DNA of 52,792 nucleotides from an uncultured Faecalibacterium sp. (GCA_934539245.1 CAKTCK010000014.1:1-52792), one strand, 5' to 3'. Counted from the stretch's first letter, positions 42,326-51,925 are shown. The notes: generated by a model not told the origin, from the letters alone. Program-made: numbers and translations.

Positions 42326-45300
42326 TTACTCCGGGGCCTTCATGCTTTCCACCATGCTGATGCGCCGGACGTGCCGCCGCATCACAAAGCAGACCACCAC
42401 GGTAAACACCATGGTCAGTGCTACCGCCAGCAGGTAGCTGCGGGGGGCGATGGTGCGGATGAACATGAGCTGATCCATCTCCACGGTCAGGATGATGAAC
42501 TTGTGCAGCGGCACACCCAGCGCCAGACCCACGCCGGAGCCGATGAGCGCCAGCAGCTCGATCTCGCGGAAGATGTAGCGGTACACCTCCTGATCGTAGA
42601 AGCCCAGCACCTTGATGGTCGCCAGCTCCTTTTTGCGCTCCCCAAGGTTGACGCTGATCAGGTTATACAGCACCACCGCCGCCAGCGCCGCCGCGCAGAT
42701 GATGATCAGCACCACCACATAGCCCAGACTGACGATGAGGTTATCGAACAGTTCGGTGGTGTCCTCGGTAAAGCTGATGCCGCTGACATAATTGCAGTCC
42801 AGCAGGTCGGTGCGCAGGGCGTTGTACCCGGCAGCATCGGTGCAGGTGGTCTGGCCGTAAACCGTGTTCCACGGGATATCCTCTGTGCCCAGCAGGCTTT
42901 CCATCTGTGCGCGGGGGAGGTACAGCCGGGTGAACATATAGTTTTCGGTAATGCCGGTCAGGGTCAGCTCCACCCGGGTGCCCTCGGCGTTCTCCACCCA
43001 GAAGGTATCGCCGGTGTGCAGCCCCAGATTCTCGGCAGTCTTTTCGGTCAGGATGACGCTGCCGCTGTCAAAGCTGATGGCCTTGTGCCCCTTGCGGGTG
43101 CGGAAGGTGACATAGCGAGTCAGGTCGCTGTCCTTGGCGGCAGCCACGATGCTCACGCTTGCGCTCTCGCCTTCGGCATTGTAGATGGTGGTAGATTTGG
43201 TATACACCGCACTCCAGTTCTGCACGGCGCTGTTGCTGTCCAGTTCCTCCGCCAGCCCCTGCTCCATGGTCAGGGCTTTGGGGTCGCTGAGGGTGATGGA
43301 CATATCGTTGTGGGTCAGCTCGGTAGACTGCTTTGTGACGATGGGCAGCAGGGAATCCTGTATACCGAAGCCGATCAGCAGCAGCGCGGTGCAGCCCGCC
43401 ACGCCCAGCACGGTCATGAAGAACCGCTTTTTATACCGGAACAGGTTGCGGGCGGTGGTCTTTTGGGAGAAGGACATCCGCTGCCACAGCGGGGTGATGC
43501 GCTCCATCAGGATGCGCTTGCCCGCCACCGGAGCCCTGGGCAGCAGCAGAGCTGCGGTCTTTTCGGCCAAACTGGAACGGCAGGCGTACCATGTGGCAAA
43601 ACCGATGACGGCGGCGCTGATACCTACGCTGGCAGCTGCCATGCCCGGGTAGAAGTGCAGGGTGAAGGTGGGCAGGGTGAACACCATCTGATAGGCGTTC
43701 CAGATAATGATGGGGAACACCACAAAGCCCACCACCATGCCGACGATGCTGCCCAGAATGGTAGCAAGCAGGGCGTAGAACAAATACTTGCCCGCGATGC
43801 TGAAATTGGCGTAGCCCAGCGCCTTTAAGGTGCCCATTTGCAGGCGGTTCTCGTCCACCATGCGGGTCATGGTGGTGGTAGCCACCAGCGCCGCCACAAG
43901 GAAGAAGAACACCGGGAACACCCGGGCAATGGCGTCCATGCGGTCGGCGTACTGGGCAAAGGTGACGCAGCTCATGGTGGAGGTGCGGTCCAGCACATAC
44001 CACTCGCCTTTTTTGATCTGGCTCACCTGTTCCTCGGCGTCGTTCAGCTGGGCAAGACCATCTGCCAGTTTCTGCTCCGCCTCGGCTTTCTGGCTCTCGA
44101 ACTCGGTGCGGGATGCTTCCAGCTGGGTCTGCCCGGCGTTATACTCTGCCCAGCCCTCTTCCAGCTGCTTTTGCGCGGCATCGAACTGGGTGTAGGCGCT
44201 GGCTGTGCCGGTGGTCAGCTGCAATTGCCCCTGCAAAAGCTGCAATTTCATCTTGCGCAGCGCGGCCTTGGCTTCGGTCACCAGCTGGTCGTTGGAGAGG
44301 TTCGGCGAGGAGATAAGTCCCTGCTTGTACATCTGCCGCTTGCCCGCGTCCAACTGCTGCTGATAGCCCTGCAGCTGGTTATAGATGTTGTCGTAAGCGG
44401 CCTGCGCCTTGGCCAGCGCATCCCGCAGTTCAATGTAATCCTCGTCCTCCGGCTCGGCTTCGTCCAGCGCCTTTTCGGCATTGCGCAGGGCGGCTTCCGC
44501 GTAGGTCAGCAGGGGGTCTGCCACCTTTTTCAGGTTGACCAGCAGTTCAATTTGCTGTAACTGCTCCTCAAATTCCAGCACCTGCTCCTCGCTGGTCACC
44601 AGCTTGTCGGCACCGCTCTGCATGGTGTCCGGCAGGGCGGCTTTCTGGGCGGCAAGTTCCTTTTCACCGGCTTCCAGCTGCGCCTTGGCGGCGTCTAGCT
44701 GCTTCTGCGCGTCTGCCAGCTTTGCCTCGGCCTCGGCGAACTGACGCTCGGCTTCTGCCTTCTGGCTGTCGTACTCCGCGCGCGCTTCCGACAGCTTGTC
44801 GTTGGCGGTGTCCATCAGCTCTTCCCGCCGGGCGGTGCACTGCACGCTCTGGATGGCCTTGAGGTTCTCGGCTACGGCATCCACTGCGGCCTGATATTCA
44901 TCCGAATAATTATCATACAGACCGGCGTTTTTCGCCTTGATATAGCATACCGTATAATAATCTGCGGTCAAAGTGCCCTCCGGCACAAACAGGATGCAGT
45001 CCAGCTGACCATCGCCCACAGTGCTACTCTCGGAATCGGTGGAAAAATGCAGCGGGTCCTGCACCGTGCCCACCACCGTGAACACCTGCCCGCTGACCCC
45101 TTCGGTCTCTTCCGGCAGGGTCAGCTGGGTGCCCAGCTCCACCGGGCTGCCGTGGCCCATCACATGCACCACGCACTCCCCGGCAGCTTCCGGCATCCGG
45201 CCGGACAGCAGCACCGGGCGGTTCATGTTCTCCGGTGTATCAGCCTGTGGGTCGGCGGGCAGCTGGTACAGCCGCGCTACGGTGGTCTGCTCGTCCCCTG

Positions 45301-45604
45301 TCCAGTGGCCTTCCACGTCCTGATACTTCACCGCCTGCACGGCGTCCACCCCGTCCACGGCGGCAATGGCGTCGATATCGCCCTGACCGAGGCCAAGGGT
45401 GGACAGCACCCGCAGGTCGAACACATTCTGCTGCACATAGTACTTCTGGGCAGCGGTGCGCATATCGGGGGCAATGCACATCAGGCCGGTAAGCATCATT
45501 ACCCCCAGCGCCACGATGCCAAACAGGGACACCACCCGGCTGATGCTGCTTTTCATCTCGCGCAGGATATTTTTGCGGTAACTTTTCTGCACAGTTCTCA
45601 CCAC
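42326..45604 (-). CDS. large FtsX-type ABC permease with extended coiled coil
   Basis: A 1092-residue permease of the MacB/FtsX superfamily in its Gram-positive two-domain form. Membrane helix at about 20-45, an extracellular region, then a long coiled coil (about 255-545, many AEAEAKLADAQKQLDAAKAQL-like heptads, broken near 350), a first FtsX helix trio (about 570-720), a second extracellular domain (about 770-955) and a final helix trio. The last part EIELLALIGSGVGLALGV is characteristic. It starts at GTG, since no ATG is available before the conserved N-terminal KSYRKNILREMKSSISR; its start overlaps the ATPase end by 7 bp. Such transporters export peptides or lipids, or transmit force to cell-wall enzymes; the substrate is unknown. 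Confidence 0.9.
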   Translation of the reverse strand: MVRTVQKSYRKNILREMKSSISRVVSLFGIVALGVMMLTGLMCIAPDMRTAAQKYYVQQNVFDLRVLSTLGLGQGDIDAIAAVDGVDAVQAVKYQDVEGHWTGDEQTTVARLYQLPADPQADTPENMNRPVLLSGRMPEAAGECVVHVMGHGSPVELGTQLTLPEETEGVSGQVFTVVGTVQDPLHFSTDSESSTVGDGQLDCILFVPEGTLTADYYTVCYIKAKNAGLYDNYSDEYQAAVDAVAENLKAIQSVQCTARREELMDTANDKLSEARAEYDSQKAEAERQFAEAEAKLADAQKQLDAAKAQLEAGEKELAAQKAALPDTMQSGADKLVTSEEQVLEFEEQLQQIELLVNLKKVADPLLTYAEAALRNAEKALDEAEPEDEDYIELRDALAKAQAAYDNIYNQLQGYQQQLDAGKRQMYKQGLISSPNLSNDQLVTEAKAALRKMKLQLLQGQLQLTTGTASAYTQFDAAQKQLEEGWAEYNAGQTQLEASRTEFESQKAEAEQKLADGLAQLNDAEEQVSQIKKGEWYVLDRTSTMSCVTFAQYADRMDAIARVFPVFFFLVAALVATTTMTRMVDENRLQMGTLKALGYANFSIAGKYLFYALLATILGSIVGMVVGFVVFPIIIWNAYQMVFTLPTFTLHFYPGMAAASVGISAAVIGFATWYACRSSLAEKTAALLLPRAPVAGKRILMERITPLWQRMSFSQKTTARNLFRYKKRFFMTVLGVAGCTALLLIGFGIQDSLLPIVTKQSTELTHNDMSITLSDPKALTMEQGLAEELDSNSAVQNWSAVYTKSTTIYNAEGESASVSIVAAAKDSDLTRYVTFRTRKGHKAISFDSGSVILTEKTAENLGLHTGDTFWVENAEGTRVELTLTGITENYMFTRLYLPRAQMESLLGTEDIPWNTVYGQTTCTDAAGYNALRTDLLDCNYVSGISFTEDTTELFDNLIVSLGYVVVLIIICAAALAAVVLYNLISVNLGERKKELATIKVLGFYDQEVYRYIFREIELLALIGSGVGLALGVPLHKFIILTVEMDQLMFIRTIAPRSYLLAVALTMVFTVVVCFVMRRHVRRISMVESMKAPE

Positions 45605-46302
45605 TCGATCTGTTCCACCGGCACCGGGTGCTCGTTGACCTGATTGGACACGATACGGCCGCTGCGCACCTGAATGATGCGGTCAGCCATACCGGTCAGT
45701 GCCGTGTTGTGGGTAATAACAATGACAGTGCGTCCGGTCTTGCGGCAGGTATCCTGCAAAAGACCCAGCACCTGCTTGCCGGTGCGGTAGTCCAGCGCAC
45801 CGGTGGGCTCGTCACAGAGCAGCAGCTTGGGGTTTTTGGCCAGTGCGCGGGCAATGGACACCCGCTGCTGCTCGCCGCCGGAAAGCTGCGCCGGGAAGTT
45901 GTTCAGCCGCTCGCCCAGACCCACGCTGCGCAAGGTCTCGGCGGGGTCCAGCGGGTCGCGGCAGATCTCGCTGGCAAGCTCCACGTTTTCCAGCGCGGTC
46001 AGGTTTTGCACCAAGTTGTAGAACTGGAACACAAAGCCCACATCATACCGGCGGTAGGTGGTCAATTCCCGGGCGGAAAAGCGGCTCACGTTGCGGCCGT
46101 CCAGCCAGACGTTGCCCTCGTCGCAGTTGTCCATGCCGCCCAGAATGTTCAGCAGAGTGGTCTTGCCCGCGCCGGAGGGCCCCACGATGATGCAGAACTC
46201 GCCCTTGTCCACATAGAAATTCAAATGGTCGGCAGCAGCGATCTTCACACTGCCGGTCTGGTAATATTTACAGACATCTTCAAACTCCACAAAATGCTCC
46301 AT
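45598..46302 (-). CDS. ABC transporter ATP-binding protein, MacB/LolD type
   Basis: A 234-residue ATPase. Walker [13 protein letters not shown], signature [15 protein letters not shown], Walker [13 protein letters not shown] and H-loop VITHNTAL are intact. It ends within the start of the FtsX-type permease (7-bp overlap), so the two are translated together and form one transporter. AAAGGA lies 8 nt before the ATG. Upstream TTGCAA-18-TATATT (around 46340-46370) is a possible weak promoter. No sensor kinase or regulator gene accompanies the pair here. Confidence 0.93.
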   Translation of the reverse strand: MEHFVEFEDVCKYYQTGSVKIAAADHLNFYVDKGEFCIIVGPSGAGKTTLLNILGGMDNCDEGNVWLDGRNVSRFSARELTTYRRYDVGFVFQFYNLVQNLTALENVELASEICRDPLDPAETLRSVGLGERLNNFPAQLSGGEQQRVSIARALAKNPKLLLCDEPTGALDYRTGKQVLGLLQDTCRKTGRTVIVITHNTALTGMADRIIQVRSGRIVSNQVNEHPVPVEQIEW

Positions 46303-46424
46303 GGCGTTTTTCCTTTCTGTCAGAATGCAAAGTATTTCAACTTAAATATAGCATAAACCCACCGGGTTTTGCAAAGCCCCCGGCACGAATTTTCAAAAAC
46401 TTAACAGACACCGCCATAAAATAT

Positions 46425-46466
46425 AAAAAGGGACACCAGAGCGACCACAGACGCTCTGATGTCCCG
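46425..46466 (-). terminator. terminator of the secreted hydrolase gene
   Basis: Minus strand GGGACATCAGAGCG, 8-nt loop, CGCTCTGGTGTCCC, TTTTTATATTTT. Confidence 0.92.
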
Positions 46467-46513
46467 AAAAATACCAAATGATGGTTCCGCTCTTTGTGCT
46501 GCAGCTCGGCGGC

Positions 46514-48424
46514 TTATTTTGCAGCGTACCAATCTGCGCTGGGCTGATACTGCCCAGCAGTCACGGCAGTGCCCTGATAGTACAACGTACCATCTGCACT
46601 GCGGCTATAACGAGAGAAGAATTCGTTCCAGATGGCAGCACTCTCCTCCTGTAGGTAAACATGGGGAGTATCTTTGACCACGGTGTACTGCACCAGCGGC
46701 ACGTTTCCACCCATAAAGCTCTTCGTCACAAAAGCTCCGTTGTAAGAGGTGCTCTCTACAACAGCTGCCTCGTTCGTGGCATTGTGCGCATTCCACCCCT
46801 GAAGTGCCTTCACCGTTCCATTGTCCTCCACCAACTCGGCCACGCCTGCCGAGTCGTACTCGCCCAGAAATGCCCATGTCGGCAGCAGAACTGCGGGGTC
46901 AAGCTCCGGCAGCGGGGCAAACATATAGCCGACCGGAGCAATAGCAGCAAACCGGCTTGCATAGCGGCAGGCGGTAGCCCAAGTCATCAGGCTGCCGTTG
47001 GAGTGACCGGTGGCATACACACAGGTGGTGTCTATGCTGTAATCCTGCTCCATACGGTCCAGCAGGCTGTTGATGAACTCCAGGTCCACGCTGGGGTCGG
47101 TGTCCTTACCTGCCAGTGTGGCAAAGGGACCTGCCAACCACATGGCAGTGGGAATATTGCCCATCAGGTCTGCAGGACGCACCAAACCCTGTGCAAACAC
47201 CACGATGAAGCCATTCTGCTCCGCCACCTCGTACCAACGAGATTCCTCTGCAATGGCATACATGGAAGCGGTGTAGCCGTGCATCACCAGCACCAGCGGC
47301 ACCTTTTTGCTGCCAGTGTAGGTAGACGGAACATAGACCATCCAGCGGCGCAACTCGCCGTTGACCCACTCCTCGTGAATATCAAAACCACGCCGGGTAA
47401 AGTCCTCTGCCTTTGCAACGCGACCCGGCAGCTGCAGCGCCATGAAGCGCTTGAACTGACCAGAGAACTTTTCCCAAATGGCAGACGGGCACTGTGCTTT
47501 TTCCGTGACCCACACCTCAGCTGCAGAGCCTACGCGGCTACTGACATACACGCTGTTCCCCTTTGCTACAGCCTGATTGGCCTTCAGATAGAAATCCAGC
47601 GCTGCCTTATTATCAGAATCGACCTTGGAGCGGATAAACCAGACGGGGGTATCCACCGTCTTTGCCGCAATGGCTTCCTCCTGCACGCCGCGGGTGGAGT
47701 CGCCGGGGAAGGGCAACACATACTGACCACCCACTGCCTCTAACGAGGCTGCCGGAACCTCAGTGGCGTCCACAGCGCAGATGGAACTGAAATCGCTTGC
47801 CCAACGGGCACCAAACAGCAAGGCGGCTGCGCCACCCTCCTTATAGCCCACCAGTGCAGTGTGGGACTTATCCATGGAGAAGGCACCAGACAGCTTAACG
47901 CTCTTCTTGCGCATCAGCTGATACAGTGCGTCCAGCGCTGCTGCGTCATCGCGCCCGGTAGTGCTCAGGGACAAGTTCCAGCTACCGCCGTTCTCAGGGC
48001 CGAAGAATGCAACGCCAATTTTATTTTTGCTGGCCACTGTGCGCCACATACGGCCGGTGACCGTACCGGAAAAATCTTTTGCAGTGGTGTTATCTGGGGT
48101 CAGCACAATGATTGCCGGTGCCCAAGGATCCATGCCGTCCGGCAGATAGTAGGTAGCAGCACCAACATTCTGTCCGCCTACTGTTACCTGCACGTCATGG
48201 AACAGACCCACGTTCACATTCAAATATGGATTCTCCGGGTCATAAGCAAAGGTCTTGCCATCGCTCAGACCCATAGCAGCGGTCTTGCGATCCACAGTGG
48301 TGTACAGGTTTCCGTTGGTCTGATCCGTCTCCGTGCTCGCAGCCAAAGCCGAGGGTGCCATGGCTGCTACGGTAGCGCCGAATGCAGTGGCGGCAGAAAG
48401 CTTCATAAAATCGCGACGTCTCAT
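46514..48424 (-). CDS. Tat-type secreted protein with two alpha/beta-hydrolase domains
   Basis: A 636-residue exported protein. The N-terminus MRRRDFMKLSAATAFG is a twin-arginine signal ending near ALA-AST (about 30). The second half (about 345-610) is a polyhydroxybutyrate-depolymerase/LpqC-like esterase: VPLVLVMHGYTA, the nucleophile GHSNGS around residue 475, and a late His in DTPHVYLQEESA. The first half (about 60-330) has the same kind of fold pattern, but the expected GxSxG is GYKEG (near 192), so the nucleophile Ser is replaced by Lys and this half is probably inactive, perhaps for substrate binding or packing. AAGGAG precedes the ATG at 48424; the frame is open to 48538 but the extra Lys-rich residues would bury the signal. 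A/T content is higher than in neighbours. Substrate unknown, plausibly a dietary or host ester. Confidence 0.85.
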   Translation of the reverse strand: MRRRDFMKLSAATAFGATVAAMAPSALAASTETDQTNGNLYTTVDRKTAAMGLSDGKTFAYDPENPYLNVNVGLFHDVQVTVGGQNVGAATYYLPDGMDPWAPAIIVLTPDNTTAKDFSGTVTGRMWRTVASKNKIGVAFFGPENGGSWNLSLSTTGRDDAAALDALYQLMRKKSVKLSGAFSMDKSHTALVGYKEGGAAALLFGARWASDFSSICAVDATEVPAASLEAVGGQYVLPFPGDSTRGVQEEAIAAKTVDTPVWFIRSKVDSDNKAALDFYLKANQAVAKGNSVYVSSRVGSAAEVWVTEKAQCPSAIWEKFSGQFKRFMALQLPGRVAKAEDFTRRGFDIHEEWVNGELRRWMVYVPSTYTGSKKVPLVLVMHGYTASMYAIAEESRWYEVAEQNGFIVVFAQGLVRPADLMGNIPTAMWLAGPFATLAGKDTDPSVDLEFINSLLDRMEQDYSIDTTCVYATGHSNGSLMTWATACRYASRFAAIAPVGYMFAPLPELDPAVLLPTWAFLGEYDSAGVAELVEDNGTVKALQGWNAHNATNEAAVVESTSYNGAFVTKSFMGGNVPLVQYTVVKDTPHVYLQEESAAIWNEFFSRYSRSADGTLYYQGTAVTAGQYQPSADWYAAK

Positions 48425-48556
48425 ATTGTTTTCTCCTTCTTGTACGTGTCTGCGTACTTTGTTATGCCCAGCTTTGAAGGCCGGACTCGCTTGCTTTTTC
48501 TCCGATTTTTTCTTCACAGCAGGTCCTTCCTGCTTCAATCTTGTGCAAAGAATACC

Positions 48557-48578
48557 ATTTACATCACGATTTGTAAAT
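48557..48578. promoter_or_regulatory. possible operator palindrome upstream of the hydrolase gene
   Basis: ATTTAC and GTAAAT are separated by 10 bp in a very A/T-rich stretch (48540-48640) that also offers TTCACA-16-TATATT on the minus strand as a promoter. The rest of gap 48425-48749 shows only the prs terminator. Confidence 0.3.
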
Positions 48579-48704
48579 AGTATTTAGTGTTTTTTGTTAC
48601 AATTAATATATTAGTATATTATTTTTTGTGAAAAGAGCTAATCAGCGAAAGCACCCTATAACGCTGCTGTTTCTCTGATACACTTCCTTTTCTCTATGAA
48701 AGTG

Positions 48705-48739
48705 CAAAAAGCCCCCGCACGCAGGGTGCAGGGGCTTTG
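48705..48739 (-). terminator. terminator of the PRPP synthetase gene
   Basis: Minus strand AAAGCCCCTGCA, loop, TGCGGGGGCTTT, TTGC. Confidence 0.85.
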
Positions 48740-48749
48740 GAAAGCTATC

Positions 48750-49892
48750 TTACTTGCGGTTTGCCAGCAGGTTCTCGATCTTCTTCAGGGGGTCGATGAT
48801 GCTGGAAACGGACATATCGTGGTTCAGTGCCACCACAAAGTAGGCAGCGTACTTGGAAACATCCACGTCCACATACCAGTCGCGGGTCAGCAGCTCGGGC
48901 ATACGGTAGGTCAGGTTGGTGCCCACAACATAGGTCAGGGTGCCGTCTGCCACAGCCTTGTCGAACTTCTCCAGACCGCTGGTGAACAGGGGGAAGGTGG
49001 CGTTGGCGATGATGTTGGCAGCGCCGCGCTCCTTCAGGTTGCTGGCGACCTCCAGCATGCTCTCGCCGGAAGCAATGATATCGTCTGCGATAAAGACGGT
49101 CTTGCCCTCCACGCTCTCGCCCAGATACTCATGAGCAACGATGGGGTTGCGGCCGTTCACCACGCGGGTGTAGTCGCGGCGCTTGTAGAACATGCCCAAG
49201 TTGCAGCCCAGCACGCTGGAGAAGTACATGTTGCGGTTCATAGCGCCCTCGTCCGGGCTGACCACGGTGAACTTCTCCTTGTCGAAGGACAGGGTGGGGT
49301 CCTTCTTCAGCAGGCTCTTGAGCACCTGATAGGTGGGCATAGCGTTATCAAAGCTCATCAGGGGCACTGCGTTCTGCACGCGGGGGTCGTGTGCGTCAAA
49401 GGTGATGATGTTGCGCACGCCCATGGTCTGCAGCTCCTGCAGCGCCACAGCGCAGTCCAGGCTCTCGCGCACCACGCGGCGGTGCTGACGGCCGCCGTAC
49501 AGGCTGGGCATGATGACGGAAACGCGGTGTGCCTTACCTGCCACAGCCTGAATCAGACGCTTCAGGTTTGCAAAATGATCGTCCGGGGACATGTGGTTCT
49601 CGTAGTTGAACAGCTTGTAGGTGACGCTGTAATTGCCCGGGTCCACCACGATAAAGATATCGTCGCCGCGGACAGACTCCCTGACCAGACCCTTGGCATC
49701 GCCGCTCTGGAAGCGGGGGCAGTCGCAGGAAATAATGAAGGTGTCTTTTTCAATTCCGGCAGCCTTTGCCCAACGGACAAGGTGCTTGTCGATCAGGCCG
49801 GTCAGCTCCTCGGCACCGGGGCAGGCGATCAGCCGCATATCCGCCACACTGGGCTGCTCAAAGAAGGACTTAGGGGAAATTTCAATAGACAT
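48750..49892 (-). CDS. prs: ribose-phosphate pyrophosphokinase, divergent long form
   Basis: Makes PRPP from ribose 5-phosphate and ATP for purines, pyrimidines, His and Trp. The two-domain phosphoribosyltransferase-like fold is visible: SLYGGRQHRRVVRESLDC, FDAHDPRVQNAVPL, VVSPDEGAMNRNMYFSSVLG and the PRPP loop VFIADDIIASGESMLEV. At 380 residues it is about 65 longer than the standard enzyme (315), and the loop departs from the usual DD.IDTAGT. It belongs to a divergent PRPP-synthetase branch; catalytic function is inferred. I start at the ATG at 49892, 10 nt after GGAG; a GTG two codons earlier is possible. Whether a standard prs exists elsewhere is unknown. Confidence 0.85.
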   Translation of the reverse strand: MSIEISPKSFFEQPSVADMRLIACPGAEELTGLIDKHLVRWAKAAGIEKDTFIISCDCPRFQSGDAKGLVRESVRGDDIFIVVDPGNYSVTYKLFNYENHMSPDDHFANLKRLIQAVAGKAHRVSVIMPSLYGGRQHRRVVRESLDCAVALQELQTMGVRNIITFDAHDPRVQNAVPLMSFDNAMPTYQVLKSLLKKDPTLSFDKEKFTVVSPDEGAMNRNMYFSSVLGCNLGMFYKRRDYTRVVNGRNPIVAHEYLGESVEGKTVFIADDIIASGESMLEVASNLKERGAANIIANATFPLFTSGLEKFDKAVADGTLTYVVGTNLTYRMPELLTRDWYVDVDVSKYAAYFVVALNHDMSVSSIIDPLKKIENLLANRK

Positions 49893-50177
49893 AGTCACAT
49901 AACTCCTTATTGCTGTTTACCATCCGTACCATGCACACAAGTGCGCATATCTAGTTTTATTTTATCACATTTTGTCGATTGTTCCATATCAATTTGTTTC
50001 ATGTGTCGATTTTCTGCGCCTTGCACAGCTGTTTTTCTTTTTCCTTAAAGAGAATGTGAGTTTCTTACAAAAACCCGACCAAATCTTTACCGTTTCGCAA
50101 ATATCATCTGATTTTTGAGGAAAAGTAGGACTTTTTTCATCATAACAGCAATCCCTTGGAGCGTCTTTGCATACCTT

Positions 50178-50186
50178 ATTATAGCA
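50178..50186 (-). promoter_or_regulatory. possible extended -10 promoter for prs
   Basis: Minus strand TGCTATAAT right after the upstream gene's stop codon, without a clear -35. It would give a leader of about 280 nt. The gap 49893-50187 shows no terminator and no other clear feature. Confidence 0.4.
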
Positions 50187-50187
50187 C

Positions 50188-51288
50188 TCATTTTTCCGGT
50201 GTACGAAGTGCCTCTGCCAGCTTGTCGCCGATCTCCTGCAGGCATTCCAGCAGCAGCGGGCTGAACTGGCTACTTTGGGCAGTGCAAAGCAGATACACCG
50301 CCGCCTTGTGTGGGTAAGGACGCCCGTTTTCGCCGCCGGTCAGTGCATCGTAAGCGTCTGCCAGCCCCACCACCTGCGCCTCCAGCGGAATCTGTTCCCC
50401 GGTCAGCCCATCTGGATAGCCGGAGCCGTCGTACCGCTCGTGATGCCAGCGGCAGATCTGTGCCGCCGTCTGCGCAAAAGTCGCTTCCTGCCGGGTACTG
50501 TTTTCCTCCAGCATCTGCGCGCCCAGCGTTGTATGCTGCCGCAGCAGTGTCTCTTCCTCCGCAGTCGGGTCGGTATTACACAGCAGCCGGTTTTCCAGCT
50601 CTATTTTGCCGATATCGTGCAGTGCTGCCGCCAGCGTAATGCGGCGGCGCACAGAGCCCGTAAGCCAGTGCTGTCCGTTTTTCTGTGCCAGTTGTGCCAG
50701 CAGCAGCGCGGTAATGATCTGAACACGCCGCACATGATCCCGGCTCTCGCCGTTACGCTTTTCCATTACCCGGTTCAGCAGCGCAAGCATGATCCGGCTG
50801 TTCTGATCCGTTTCCTGGATCTGTTTTTCCACCGCTGCGCAAAGCCGCCGCTGCTTCGCGTACAGCCGCATGGTATTGCTGATGCGCTGGCACACTACCC
50901 GGGCATCAAAGGGGCGTCCGATGTAATCCGACGCGCCCAGATCAAAGGCGCGGCGCATGGCATCCACCTTGTCCTCACTAGAGATCATGATGACCGGGAT
51001 ATCTTCCAGCATTTTCTGCCGGTTCATTTCCTCCAGCACCGCAAAGCCATCCATTCCCTCCATGTGGATGTCCAGCAGCACGATGGAAATCCCATCGCTG
51101 TTTTCCTCCAGCAGGTGCAAGCACTCTTCTCCACTGGCGGCCTCGGCGGTATCAAAGCGGCCGCCCAGTATCTCGGTGAGCATTCTGCGGTTCATGGCAG
51201 AATCGTCCACGATCAGCACGCTCTGTCGGCATTCCTGCCAGTCGTCTGTGTTCAACTGTTCCAGCATTCTGTTGCGTTCGTCTGCCAT
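50188..51288 (-). CDS. REC / HD-GYP response regulator
   Basis: A 366-residue cytoplasmic protein combining a receiver domain (residues 23-140) with an HD-GYP cyclic-di-GMP phosphodiesterase domain (about 160-350). VLIVDDSAMNRRML gives the acidic pair, LLDIHMEGMDG the phospho-acceptor Asp, but the KPF lysine is Arg (YIGRPFD), as in the larger paralogue at 188-2557. HDIGK and HHERYDGSGYP are intact. GGAGG precedes the ATG. Own promoter at 51342-51371. No histidine kinase is nearby, so the input is unknown. Confidence 0.92.
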   Translation of the reverse strand: MADERNRMLEQLNTDDWQECRQSVLIVDDSAMNRRMLTEILGGRFDTAEAASGEECLHLLEENSDGISIVLLDIHMEGMDGFAVLEEMNRQKMLEDIPVIMISSEDKVDAMRRAFDLGASDYIGRPFDARVVCQRISNTMRLYAKQRRLCAAVEKQIQETDQNSRIMLALLNRVMEKRNGESRDHVRRVQIITALLLAQLAQKNGQHWLTGSVRRRITLAAALHDIGKIELENRLLCNTDPTAEEETLLRQHTTLGAQMLEENSTRQEATFAQTAAQICRWHHERYDGSGYPDGLTGEQIPLEAQVVGLADAYDALTGGENGRPYPHKAAVYLLCTAQSSQFSPLLLECLQEIGDKLAEALRTPEK

Positions 51289-51341
51289 TTTCTTTACCTC
51301 CTGCGGGCGTTCTTCCGCTGCAAAGCTCCTGTTTCAGCCTG

Positions 51342-51371
51342 ATTATACCCCGCCCTTTTCTGCCTCGTCAA
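51342..51371 (-). promoter_or_regulatory. sigma-A promoter of the REC/HD-GYP gene
   Basis: Minus strand TTGACG, 18 bp, TATAAT. The roughly 300-bp gap 51289-51586 also carries the tRNA promoter and is otherwise A/T-rich without genes. Confidence 0.75.
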
Positions 51372-51535
51372 CGGAAGCAAAATCATGCCGTGCTCTATCG
51401 TTTTTTAAAAAATTCGCGTGATTTGGTTGTTTTGTTGCAATTTTGCACAAGTTGTTCTTTTATCGCGCACAAAACGACACATAAACAGGAGTGCAACGGC
51501 GTGTTTTATGCTGCTTTTTCCGCAAAAAATCCCTC

Positions 51536-51564
51536 TTGATTTTACCTGTCAAATCCGGTATAAT
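51536..51564 (+). promoter_or_regulatory. sigma-A promoter of tRNA-Leu
   Basis: TTGATT, 17 bp, TATAAT, 22 bp before the mature tRNA. Confidence 0.85.
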
Positions 51565-51586
51565 AAAAGACGTTCACAAATGATAT

Positions 51587-51670
51587 GCCGGTGTGTCGGA
51601 ATGGCAGACGAGGGGGACTCAAAATCCCTTGTGCTAATAACACGTGTGGGTTCGACCCCCACCACCGGCA
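51587..51670 (+). tRNA. tRNA-Leu (CAA)
   Basis: Acceptor GCCGGTG pairs with CACCGGC, discriminator A at 51670. The anticodon loop CTCAAAA gives CAA, reading UUG. The D-arm contains AATGGCAGACGA, the long variable arm TGTGCTAATAACACG marks a class II tRNA, and the T-arm is GTGGG-TTCGACC-CCCAC. CCA is not encoded. It has its own promoter and terminator. Confidence 0.95.
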
Positions 51671-51671
51671 T

Positions 51672-51714
51672 AAAAAGAGACCCCCTCCAGCTCGTCTGGA
51701 GGGGGTCTCTTTTT
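51672..51714 (+). terminator. terminator of tRNA-Leu
   Basis: AAAAAGAGACCCCCTCCAG, short loop, CTGGAGGGGGTCTCTTTTT. Confidence 0.92.
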
Positions 51715-51925
51715 ATCTGCGGCGTGTGAGCGGGTCGTTGATCCCCACCACTTTTGTCTTATTGCGAAACCGTCACAAGACAAAAATTAACGTAGCATAC
51801 AAATAGTTTATTTGCGATATGCAATCCAACGTTGCAGCTGTTGCATTAAAAAGTTGAATTGCCAAAAAGTAACCATCACTTGTCAGAGCAACCCCCTTCC
51901 GTCTTGCTTGCGCAAGACCGCTCCG

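Noticed and set aside
51671..51760. Attachment-site duplication of the tRNA-Leu 3' end
   Set aside because: A short ATCCCCACCA stretch at about 51740 resembles the T-arm end but is too short to count as an att repeat.
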